Of a stretch of DNA of 19,931 bases, positions 14,319 through 19,931 are shown one piece after another (position 1 is the first letter of the stretch; each line of letters begins with the position of its first letter). The position numbers and the translations under genes are program-made. The notes below the pieces were generated by a model. It had not been told where the DNA came from, did no database searches, and saw nothing but the letters and a program-made list of their open reading frames with translations. Origin of the DNA: JBDHAC01 sp039589195. Lineage in GTDB: Bacteria > Gemmatimonadota > Gemmatimonadetes > Palauibacterales > Palauibacteraceae. Location: positions 1 through 19,931 of the forward strand of contig JBDHHV010000087.1 of NCBI GenBank assembly GCA_039589195.1. The letters run 5' to 3'.

Positions 14319-14904
14319 CTAGACGAAGGTGGCGATCTCCTCCAGGGACTTCTTCCGCAGATCGGGCACTTTCGCATCATCCGCCGGGTGCCCGACGACC
14401 AGCAGCCCGGTGCAGGGCGGTGATCAAGATCCCGGTCGCGATCCCGACCGATTCGGTCACGTAGTAGTTCTTCACCTTGGTCCCATCGGGGCGTAGGAAG
14501 TAGCTCTCGGCGAAGATCGCGATCAGGTATGGCGCGGTCTCGAGAAACGGCTTGTGCTCGTCGGTTCCCAGCGGCGCCAGCGCCTCGAGCCACTCTTTCG
14601 GTGCTCGACGGGTATAGAACTCGCGCTCCTCTTGCTCCGCGGCCCGCCGAATCCGGCTCTTCAACTCCGGGTCGCTGATCACCACGAAGTGCCACGGTTG
14701 CATGTTGGCGCCGTTGGGAGCTGTCCCGGCAGCCTCCACCGCAGCGCTGATCGCGTCACGAGGCACGTCCCGATCGGAAAAGTCCCGCACGGTTCGCCGC
14801 AGCCGCAGCTCATCCCGGAAGCCGCGGGCGCGCGCCACCATTTCTTCCGGAGCCACCGGCGAATATCCGGTGAGCGGAACGAAGAGGACCCTGCGTGTCG
14901 TCAT
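14319..14904 (-). pseudogene. Nitroreductase-family FMN oxidoreductase, internal deletion with frameshift
   Basis: From ATG 14904 the frame gives 175 residues of a clear nitroreductase. LRLRRTVRDFSDRDV (33-47) carries the FMN-contacting Arg motif, APNGANMQPWHFVV (62-75) is conserved, and ESVGIATGILITALH (151-165) follows. After His165 the frame reads RAAGRRAPGG and stops. The expected C-terminal end, LLVVGHPADDAKVPD and KSLEEIATFV, is encoded in another frame right after the junction (14319-14408), ending at TAG 14321-14319. About 30 codons that normally lie between are missing, and total length 586 is not a multiple of three. So the gene has lost a block of about 90 bases (length 2 mod 3), or the assembly has. 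A truncated 175-aa product would lack part of the FMN pocket. Confidence 0.8.
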
Positions 14905-14976
14905 CTTTCTGCGATTCCCTTCTCCATGGGCATGACCACGTCTTGAAACGGACCGTGGAACGCGCGCATGCCCGGC

Positions 14977-15834
14977 TCAGGCGATCCGCGACTTCATCCA
15001 CGCCACGATGTGCTCGGCCACGTCGGCGGCGCACAGGTCGTTGTGGGGCTCATGGTACGCACCCTCGAATAGCGTCAGCTCTACGTCGGTACCGGACACG
15101 ATCCCGGCGAGCCAGCGGCTCCCGGCCGGCGACGTAAGACGATCGGCTGTCCCGTGACAGACGAGAAGCGGCAGCCCCAGGTGCGCCGCCCGGCGTTTGA
15201 TCGACGCCGTCGCCGCGAGGACTTCCGTGCCCCAACGTACGGTGGCTCGTCGGTGCACCAACGGGTCCTCCCGGTAGGCTCGCGCCACAGCCGGGTCTCG
15301 AGAGAGAGCCACAGGATCGATCGCCAGGTCCAGCGACACGCGTGGCGCCACTCGAGAGAGGAGTCTGGCGATGGCCACGAGGTGCGGCTTCGCGACGCCA
15401 TGAGGTTCGATCGCCGTCGAGCTCGATATCAGTCCGAAAGGCCGGGGCCCGTCCGTCGGGTTCCGCTCGAGGTCGAGCGCGTAGTCCAGCGCGATCAGAG
15501 CGCCGAGACTATGACCGAACAGGAAGATGGGGCACCCCGCTCGCATTTTCGCGACGGCGCGAAGGAATACAGCCACATCCGACTTGTAGCGATTCCACCT
15601 GTCCACGTGCACGCGCACGCCATCCGAGCGGCCGTGACCCCGGAGATCCACCGAGTGGACGGCCACACCTCGCGCCGTCAGCAACCCGGCGAACGGTGCG
15701 TATCGACCCCCATGCTCCCCGACGCCGTGAGTGATCGCGAGGACGGCTCGCGGCTCATCCGACGGCAGCCACCAGCGGTGATAAAGACGGAGGTCACCCT
15801 CCACGCCGATCCAGCCCTCGGCCATGACCATCAC
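14977..15834 (-). CDS. Alpha/beta hydrolase, monoacylglycerol-lipase-like
   Basis: A 285-residue serine hydrolase of the Hydrolase_4 (monoacylglycerol lipase / lysophospholipase) group. The oxyanion-side motif THGVGEHGGRY is at 35-45, SVDLRGHGRSDG at 61-72, and the nucleophile elbow GHSLG at 107-111 (Ser109). The acid is Asp231 in CHGTADRLTS and the histidine is His261 in YHEPHND, so the triad is complete. It has no signal peptide and is likely cytoplasmic or peripheral. The GTG at 15834 overlaps the stop of the upstream phospholipase D gene; ATG 15831 is the next in-frame start and equally good. Coupling to a phospholipid enzyme fits a lipid-turnover role, though the substrate is not shown by sequence. 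Confidence 0.88.
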   Translation of the reverse strand: MMVMAEGWIGVEGDLRLYHRWWLPSDEPRAVLAITHGVGEHGGRYAPFAGLLTARGVAVHSVDLRGHGRSDGVRVHVDRWNRYKSDVAVFLRAVAKMRAGCPIFLFGHSLGALIALDYALDLERNPTDGPRPFGLISSSTAIEPHGVAKPHLVAIARLLSRVAPRVSLDLAIDPVALSRDPAVARAYREDPLVHRRATVRWGTEVLAATASIKRRAAHLGLPLLVCHGTADRLTSPAGSRWLAGIVSGTDVELTLFEGAYHEPHNDLCAADVAEHIVAWMKSRIA

Positions 15835-17282
15835 AGCATGGGCTGGAACAGAAAGCAGAGATTCTCGGTCAGGCGGCGAACGACCGGCCGGGCGCCGTGT
15901 TGCTCGATCGTGACCTCACGGCTAAGCGCGATCTCCGACTCGACCTGCTCGATCAATCTGGCGAGGAAGGGTGGATCCGCGATCTCCACGTTCAGCTCGT
16001 AGTTCAGCTGCAGGCTGCGATAGTCGAGGTTGGCGGAGCCCAGCATCGCGTATACCCCATCCACCACCAGGGCCTTGGCGTGCATGAAGGGTGGCTCCCG
16101 CTCGAAGATCCGCACGCCCGCCAGCAGGAGAGGCTCGTACAACGAGCGTGCGGCGTAGCTCGTGTACCAGTGGTTGCTCTTCGCGGGGAGCACGAGCCGG
16201 ACCCGGACCCCGCGAAAGGCCGCGTACCGAAGGGCCTCCAGGATGGTCTCGTCCGGCACGAAGTACGCGGTGACGATGTCGACCGACTCGCGGGCCGACA
16301 CCAGAGCGGCGAAATAGGCGTGCGCCAGCCCCCGTCCTCCTCGCTCGGGCGCTCCCGGCACGATCTGAACGAGCCCGCCACCAACGGGAGCGAGCGCAGG
16401 ATAGTATGCGTCGGACCGGAACACCTCGGGGTTCTCCCGGGTCGCGAAATACCAATCGGCGACGAACGCATCCTGCATGTCCGTGACCGCAGGCCCCTCC
16501 AAGCGGACCTGGTAGTCGCGATCGGGCCCCGTACGCCCCGGCACCGTCAAGTTGCGGTCATCGATGTTCATGCCACCCAGGAACCCGCACCGGCCATCGA
16601 TCACCACGAGCTTCCGGTGGTTCCGGAGGTTGATCTGGAACCGACCCTTGAGCGGGTGCGCCTGGCTGATCGAGCCGACGCGGACCCCGCTCTTTCTCGC
16701 CGACTTGAAGAAGCCTGTCACGTGGGCGAACGTCGACCCGAATCGATCGTACAGCACGCGCACCTGCACGCCGTCGGAGGCCCTCCGGATCAGCAGGTCG
16801 CGCAGGCGCTTTCCGCTCCGGTCGATCGCGAAGATGAACGTTTGCACGTTGATGGAGGCCTCGGCGTCCTCCATTGCGGCGAACAGCGCCGGGTAGAACT
16901 CGTCCCCGTCCACGAGGAGCTCAGGGCGGTTACCCGGGAGCACGCGGTGTGCGCGCACCGCCGGATCCGTGGTGCGAAAGATGTGCTCGGCCGGGTGGCC
17001 GGCCACGGGATCCCCCACCATCGAGCCGGACCACTCACCGGCCAACAGCGGATCGGGGCCATGGTACAGGGCACGCTGCACGACCGCGCGCTCGGAAGCG
17101 TGTCGACGAACACGGTCCACCCCGAAAGCGCCGTACGCGAGGGCGCCGGCGCCGGGGACGGCCCAGACCGCGGCGAGCCACAGGACCGCCGAGACCGGCC
17201 GATGCTTGTGAAACAGGATGTGGAGGGACAGAACGAAGGCGAGCGCCATGTGTCCGATCGTAAGGAACGGTACCTGATTCAC
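15831..17282 (-). CDS. cls: Cardiolipin synthase-type phospholipase D
   Basis: Bacterial Cls enzymes join two phosphatidylglycerols into cardiolipin at the inner membrane. The 483-residue product has two N-terminal membrane helices (about 5-24 and 31-53) and then two phospholipase D domains. HKD motif 1 is NHRKLVVIDG with His222, Lys224 and Asp229, followed by GFLGGMNIDDR. Motif 2 is MHAKALVVDG with His401, Lys403 and Asp408, followed by MLGSANLDYRSL. Length and layout match ClsA-like proteins. The GTG at 17282 has GGGGGCAGG about 5-10 bases upstream. It starts 40 bases after ferritin and overlaps the hydrolase, so the three may share a transcript. Confidence 0.9.
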   Translation of the reverse strand: MNQVPFLTIGHMALAFVLSLHILFHKHRPVSAVLWLAAVWAVPGAGALAYGAFGVDRVRRHASERAVVQRALYHGPDPLLAGEWSGSMVGDPVAGHPAEHIFRTTDPAVRAHRVLPGNRPELLVDGDEFYPALFAAMEDAEASINVQTFIFAIDRSGKRLRDLLIRRASDGVQVRVLYDRFGSTFAHVTGFFKSARKSGVRVGSISQAHPLKGRFQINLRNHRKLVVIDGRCGFLGGMNIDDRNLTVPGRTGPDRDYQVRLEGPAVTDMQDAFVADWYFATRENPEVFRSDAYYPALAPVGGGLVQIVPGAPERGGRGLAHAYFAALVSARESVDIVTAYFVPDETILEALRYAAFRGVRVRLVLPAKSNHWYTSYAARSLYEPLLLAGVRIFEREPPFMHAKALVVDGVYAMLGSANLDYRSLQLNYELNVEIADPPFLARLIEQVESEIALSREVTIEQHGARPVVRRLTENLCFLFQPML

Positions 17283-17322
17283 GTCGCCTGCCCCCGGGCC
17301 CTCCTATCTCACTCTCGTGCCG

Positions 17323-17835
17323 CTACGCCAGTTCCTCTTCCTCGTCCCCCTTCCGCTGCCCCAGACGTTCGTCCAGCACGAGGACCGCGCTTGGCGAGTC
17401 GCCGGCGAACTCGAGCTTGTCGACGATGTCTCCGGCGCTCTTCTCCTCCTCGACTTGCTCGGAGATGAACCACTGGAGGAGGACCTGGGCCGGGTAGTCG
17501 TTGTGCGCGACCGCCAGCTCGTACAGGTCGTTGATCATCGCCGTAACCCTTTGCTCGTGCGCGAGCGCCGCGCGCATCACCTCGAGGGGCGAGGTAAAGC
17601 CTGTCTTCGGCTGCTCGATCGCTTGCAAGTCGACCTCTCCGCCCCGGTCGAGCAGGAAATCGACCAGCCGCATGGCGTGGGTCACCTCTTCCTCGGCCTG
17701 GTGCCGCATCCAGGTCGCAAAGCCATCGAGGCTCTTGCTCTCGAAGTAGGTCATCATGCCCAGATACTGGTAGGCTGCGTAGAACTCGTGCTTGATCTGC
17801 TCGTTTATCGCGTCCTGGACCTCTTTTGCAACCAT
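17323..17835 (-). CDS. ftnA: Non-haem bacterial ferritin, FtnA type
   Basis: An iron-storage subunit of 170 residues that oxidises Fe(II) and stores it in a 24-mer. From ATG 17835 the ferroxidase residues fall at exactly the numbers used for E. coli FtnA: Glu17, Glu50, His53, Glu94, Gln127 and Glu130, with Glu49, Glu126 and Glu129 for the third site. Motifs are EFYAAYQYLGM (17-27), EEEVTHAMRL (48-57) and ISEQVEEEKS (124-133). The tail is very acidic (GDEEEELA). The open frame continues upstream to 18069, but that part is Arg-rich and unlike any ferritin. GGGAG lies about 10 bases before the ATG. No clear Fur box is seen upstream. Confidence 0.95.
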   Translation of the reverse strand: MVAKEVQDAINEQIKHEFYAAYQYLGMMTYFESKSLDGFATWMRHQAEEEVTHAMRLVDFLLDRGGEVDLQAIEQPKTGFTSPLEVMRAALAHEQRVTAMINDLYELAVAHNDYPAQVLLQWFISEQVEEEKSAGDIVDKLEFAGDSPSAVLVLDERLGQRKGDEEEELA

Positions 17836-18067
17836 GGAAGGCGATCTCCCGTGTGTGTTGGAAGTTATTGTCTGCCCACGGTACCCGTCGCCATCCGGCA
17901 GCCGGTGTAGCGTGGCGCGCGTGAATGTACTACGGTCGCAAGCCGGAAGGCAGCGCCGCCCCGAACATGCGAAACCGGGCCTACGCGCGAACCGTACTGA
18001 GGCACGAGCCGGACGTCCCACCACTGCGGTGGTGTCGACGGCACTTCCATTCCACAGGAGTCTTGGC
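17836..18067. other. Divergent intergenic region, ferritin / small lipoprotein
   Basis: These 232 bases lie between the divergent starts of ferritin (-) and the lipoprotein (+) and should hold both promoters. I see no strong -35/-10 pair. AT-richer patches occur at 17865-17872 and around TGTACT at 17927-17932. A palindromic cluster stands at 18011-18034. No RNA gene is evident. Confidence 0.5.
18011..18034. promoter_or_regulatory. Adjacent palindromes upstream of the lipoprotein gene
   Basis: GGACGTCC (18011-18018) is a perfect 8-base palindrome. CACCAC (18019-18024) and GTGGTG (18029-18034) directly follow, forming a 6-bp inverted repeat with loop TGCG. They end 33 bases before ATG 18068, so they could be an operator or a 5'-leader hairpin. 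Function is unproven. Confidence 0.35.
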
Positions 18068-18499
18068 ATGAGGATGAGAACGCTCTTCGGCGTCGCGGCA
18101 CTGTCGGTCGGCCTGGCCGCGTGTGCCGGGAACCCCGAGCCCGGCGAGCCTGGCTACGCCTTCAACGTCAACGGCGAATACGCCGTGGAGTTCGTGGCCG
18201 ACGATGGCCAGGTGTACACGGGAACCATGCAGCTCGAGACCGGAATCGGCGGTGCGGTCACGGGGGTCATGGCCATCAATGACCCGGTCACCATCGATGG
18301 CGATCTCGAGGGCCTGATCATTGGTGCAGAGCTCACCATGACGGTCCCGTACTCCGTCATCGAGAACGGGTGCAGCGGTGTAGCTTCCGGTGGCGGCGTG
18401 GTCGCCGAGGGCGGCGGTGCGGTCTCGGGAACGGTCGAGATCAACGACGAGTGCGGAGACGCACCGTTCGCGGCGGACTTCACGTTCACCCAGCGCTGA
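18068..18499 (+). CDS. Small secreted lipoprotein, unknown function
   Basis: A 143-residue product with a lipoprotein signal (MRMRTLFGVAALSVGLAAC, lipobox LAAC with Cys19). AGGAG (18056-18060) stands 7 bases before the ATG, which fixes this start over the longer open frame. The mature part is rich in Gly, Val, Thr and Glu and reads as alternating strands (GEYAVEFVADDGQVYTGTM, TGVMAINDPVTIDG), so an all-beta fold is likely. Two cysteines (NGCSG and DECGD) may form a disulfide after export. No family is recognised. It is transcribed away from ferritin and followed by a repeat-containing gap. Confidence 0.75.
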   Translation: MRMRTLFGVAALSVGLAACAGNPEPGEPGYAFNVNGEYAVEFVADDGQVYTGTMQLETGIGGAVTGVMAINDPVTIDGDLEGLIIGAELTMTVPYSVIENGCSGVASGGGVVAEGGGAVSGTVEINDECGDAPFAADFTFTQR

Positions 18500-18530
18500 C
18501 GCGCGAGCCCGGACCAGAATCGAAGCGGCG

Positions 18531-18573
18531 CCGTAGCATCCGGGCGGCCCCGTAGCATCCGGGCGGCCCCGTA
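18531..18573. repeat. 19-bp tandem repeat, about 2.3 copies
   Basis: The unit CCGTAGCATCCGGGCGGCC occurs exactly twice (18531-18549, 18550-18568), followed by CCGTA at 18569-18573. It lies in the 150-base gap between the lipoprotein stop and the SDR stop, so it is between convergent genes. Confidence 0.85.
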
Positions 18574-18579
18574 CTATTG

Positions 18580-18598
18580 TGGCGCCCAGGGAGCGCCA
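18580..18598. terminator. Hairpin downstream of the small lipoprotein gene
   Basis: TGGCGC (18580-18585) pairs with GCGCCA (18593-18598) around a 7-base loop. It has no T-tract. It lies 81 bases beyond the lipoprotein stop, just after the tandem repeat. Confidence 0.35.
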
Positions 18599-18619
18599 TG
18601 GAGCCGAAGCAGCACGCTC

Positions 18620-18642
18620 GTGGGGGCGTTGCGTGCCCCCAC
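18620..18642. terminator. Strong hairpin downstream of the SDR gene (bidirectional candidate)
   Basis: GTGGGGGC (18620-18627) pairs perfectly with GCCCCCAC (18635-18642), with a 7-base loop. It lies 8 bases beyond the SDR stop on the minus strand and could end both convergent transcripts. No run of T follows on either strand, so intrinsic termination would be imperfect. Confidence 0.5.
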
Positions 18643-18649
18643 TGGCCTG

Positions 18650-19441
18650 CTAGAGGAGCGAGCGGACCCGCCCGCCATCCACGGCGACCGAGACCCCCGT
18701 GATGTAGCTCGCCCGCTCCGATGCCAGAAAAGCCACCAGTGCCGCGAACTCGAGGGGCTCACCCAGGCGCCCCATCGGGATCGTGCTGTTCCACCCGGCC
18801 TCCACGTCCCTCACATCGATCCCTTTCGCACTCGCCACCATCTCTGCGAGCTCCTCCAGCCGTTGCGTGCGCGTGTAGCCCGGGAGGGCGTTGTTGACCG
18901 TGATCCCGTGGGCGGCGACCTCGTTCGCCAGGGTGCGCGCGAAACCCGTGACGGCGGCCCGCACGCTGTTGGAGAGGATGAGCTGGTCGACCGGCTCTTT
19001 CACGGCCACGGACGTAATGTTGATGATCCTGCCCCAGCGGCGCTCCTTCATGCCCGGTAGCAGTTGCCGGGTCAGCTCGAGCGCGCTCTCCAGGTTCACC
19101 CGGATGGCCTGCCGCCAATCCTCGCGCGTGTGGCTCTCGAACGGACCCGCCGGTGGCCCGCCCGCATTGTTCACCAGGATGTCCACCTGGCCGAACTCGC
19201 TCAGCGCCGCACCCACGAGCTCGTCGATCGCCTCGGGGTCGGCCAGGTCCGTAGCGACGGGTTTAGCGCGCACGCCGTGCGCCTTCGCGATCCCGCGAGC
19301 GGCTTCCACGAGCTCCGGCTCGCCCCGGGCACACAACACCAGGTCGGCTCCCTCCGCACCGAACTCCTCGGCCACGGCCCGCCCCAGCCCGCGGCTCGAG
19401 GCCGCGACGAGGGCCACTTTTCCTCGCAGGCCCAGGTCCAT
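18650..19441 (-). CDS. SDR-family protein lacking the YxxxK catalytic pair
   Basis: The 263-residue product has the classical short-chain dehydrogenase fold signals: cofactor loop AASSRGLGRAV (13-23), DILVNNAGGPPAG (87-99), and the catalytic-Ser region RIINITSVAV (138-147, Ser144). Where YxxxK should follow, the sequence is ILSNSVRAAV (155-164), putting Ser157 and Arg161 at those places. The C-terminal part (GYTRTQRLEEL and TGVSVAVDGG) is normal. Homologues with SN-type replacements exist among FabG-like SDRs and their activity is uncertain. GTGAGG stands a few bases before ATG 19441, and the cupin stop is 7 bases upstream. The open frame reaching 19627 is the shadow of the cupin gene and is not used. 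Confidence 0.88.
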   Translation of the reverse strand: MDLGLRGKVALVAASSRGLGRAVAEEFGAEGADLVLCARGEPELVEAARGIAKAHGVRAKPVATDLADPEAIDELVGAALSEFGQVDILVNNAGGPPAGPFESHTREDWRQAIRVNLESALELTRQLLPGMKERRWGRIINITSVAVKEPVDQLILSNSVRAAVTGFARTLANEVAAHGITVNNALPGYTRTQRLEELAEMVASAKGIDVRDVEAGWNSTIPMGRLGEPLEFAALVAFLASERASYITGVSVAVDGGRVRSLL

Positions 19442-19448
19442 ATGCGCC

Positions 19449-19829
19449 TCACCCGTTCGGGTCGTCGTGGAAATAGGTGTCCGTCCCGTCGAGCCAGTCC
19501 TGGCGCGGTGGGCTGAACACATCCAGGTCCAACGTGTCTTCGAGCGCCTCGGCCTTGTGAGGGACGTTGGACGGGATGTGGAGGATCTCGCCTGCGCGAA
19601 CGACGCGTTCATCCTCCCCATCTTCACCGAGCCAGAACCGCAGCGCGCCCTCGAGGATGCAGGTGAACTGCTCGTTCTCGTGTGAGTGCCGCGGGACGAT
19701 GCACCCGCGGTCCAGCCTCACGTACGCCAGCATCGCGCGCTCCCCCGTGATCAACTGGCGGCGGAGCTTGTCCGTCACCGATTCAAGAGGGATCTCCGCA
19801 AGGTTGTAAAGGCTCGCGTCCGTCCTCAT
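19449..19829 (-). CDS. Single-domain cupin protein
   Basis: A 126-residue cupin. Motif 1 is PRHSHENEQFTCILEG (46-61) with metal-ligand candidates His48, His50 and Gln54. Motif 2 is HIPSNVPHKAEAL (84-96) with His91. A predicted beta-barrel of this size is usually a metal-binding dioxygenase-like or sensor protein; the substrate is unknown. AGGAG lies about 5 bases before ATG 19829, within a stretch of CGGGCAT repeats. It precedes the SDR by 7 bases, so they are probably co-transcribed and may act on the same small molecule. Confidence 0.86.
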   Translation of the reverse strand: MRTDASLYNLAEIPLESVTDKLRRQLITGERAMLAYVRLDRGCIVPRHSHENEQFTCILEGALRFWLGEDGEDERVVRAGEILHIPSNVPHKAEALEDTLDLDVFSPPRQDWLDGTDTYFHDDPNG

Positions 19830-19839
19830 GCCATCTCCT

Positions 19840-19873
19840 ATGCCCGTGGTATGCCCGATGCCCGATGTCCCGG
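19840..19873. repeat. Short ATGCCCG heptamer repeats upstream of the cupin
   Basis: ATGCCCG occurs at 19840-19846, 19851-19857 and 19858-19864, followed by the near copy ATGTCCCG at 19865-19872. On the cupin strand this reads as CGGGCAT repeats just ahead of the SD. Confidence 0.6.
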
Positions 19874-19874
19874 G

Positions 19875-19931
19875 TCAGCGTCTCGCGTCGCTGTTGTACA
19901 TCTCGGCGACCGCCCGATAGCCGTCCGCCCC
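19875..19931 (-). CDS. C-terminal fragment of a gene running off the window
   Basis: Reading the minus strand, an open frame enters from the right edge, encodes 18 residues ending AVAEMYNSDARR and stops at TGA (19877-19875). The stop is 45 bases upstream of the cupin start, so this would be the gene before the cupin in the same direction. The fragment is too short to identify. Confidence 0.4.
   Translation of the reverse strand, partial: GADGYRAVAEMYNSDARR

Noticed and set aside
15897..17468. Plus-strand open frame of 523 codons opposite the phospholipase D gene
   Set aside because: Both HKD motifs lie on the minus strand; the plus frame has no recognisable domain and a shadow-like composition.
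17836..18069. N-terminal extension of ferritin
   Set aside because: With ATG 17835 the ferroxidase residues match FtnA numbering exactly; the extension is Arg-rich and non-ferritin.
19442..19627. N-terminal extension of the SDR protein
   Set aside because: The extra part overlaps the cupin gene in another frame, and the SDR cofactor motif begins correctly from ATG 19441 with an SD.
1..19931. CRISPR arrays, tRNA/rRNA genes, IS elements or phage genes
   Set aside because: No regularly spaced repeats, no tRNA-like cloverleaf or CCA end, no transposase or integrase motifs and no terminal inverted repeats were seen.

Overview
The window is a high-GC, gene-dense bacterial chromosome segment. Gene order, GTG/TTG starts and lipoprotein signals point to a didermic, non-enteric phylum. 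The outer-membrane secretin shows there is an outer membrane. Gemmatimonadota or a neighbouring phylum is my best guess from gene style, and nothing in the window proves it. There are no rRNA, tRNA, CRISPR or insertion-sequence features, and no gene-free stretch exceeds 300 bases. The longest gaps are 17836-18067 (232 b) and 18500-18649 (150 b).

Region 1 (1-11615, + strand) is most of a Tad/Flp-type pilus (type IVc, T2SS-like) operon. Its order is secretin CpaC/RcpA, a TadG-like protein, CpaE/TadZ, the TadA/CpaF motor ATPase, TadB, TadC and a DUF192 protein. Then come four genes that are not part of the textbook Tad set: an AAA ATPase with an N-terminal winged-helix-like region, a four-TM coiled-coil membrane protein, a putative lipoprotein with a von Willebrand A MIDAS motif, and a 23-residue single-TM peptide. 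Nearly every junction is a stop/start overlap (TGATG, GTGA, TAGTG) or a gap under 45 b. The run ends in a 9-bp GC hairpin at 11592-11615, so it reads as one transcription unit. Pilin, prepilin peptidase (TadV) and CpaB are not in the window and would be expected upstream; the first six bases are consistent with the end of such an upstream gene.

Region 2 (11684-14262, + strand) is a two-gene unit: a leucine/phenylalanine-type amino-acid dehydrogenase overlapping by 4 b a Ycf46-like AAA ATPase. A hairpin spans the last stop codon, and the next genes converge on it.

Region 3 (14319-17835, - strand) reads ferritin -> cardiolipin-synthase-type phospholipase D -> monoacylglycerol-lipase-like hydrolase -> nitroreductase. 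The nitroreductase has lost an internal block and its frame near the 3' end, so it is annotated as a pseudogene (or sequence error). A small lipoprotein gene is divergent from ferritin (18068-18499, +).

Region 4 (18500-19931, - strand) is a cupin followed by an SDR oxidoreductase that lacks the usual YxxxK catalytic pair, then a repeat- and hairpin-rich gap. The C-terminal codons of one further minus-strand gene run off the right edge.

The most interesting part is the tail of the Tad operon. A cytosolic AAA ATPase, a four-TM protein with both ends inside, and a surface- or periplasm-facing vWA lipoprotein are encoded in order, and together could form an envelope-spanning accessory machine for the pilus.
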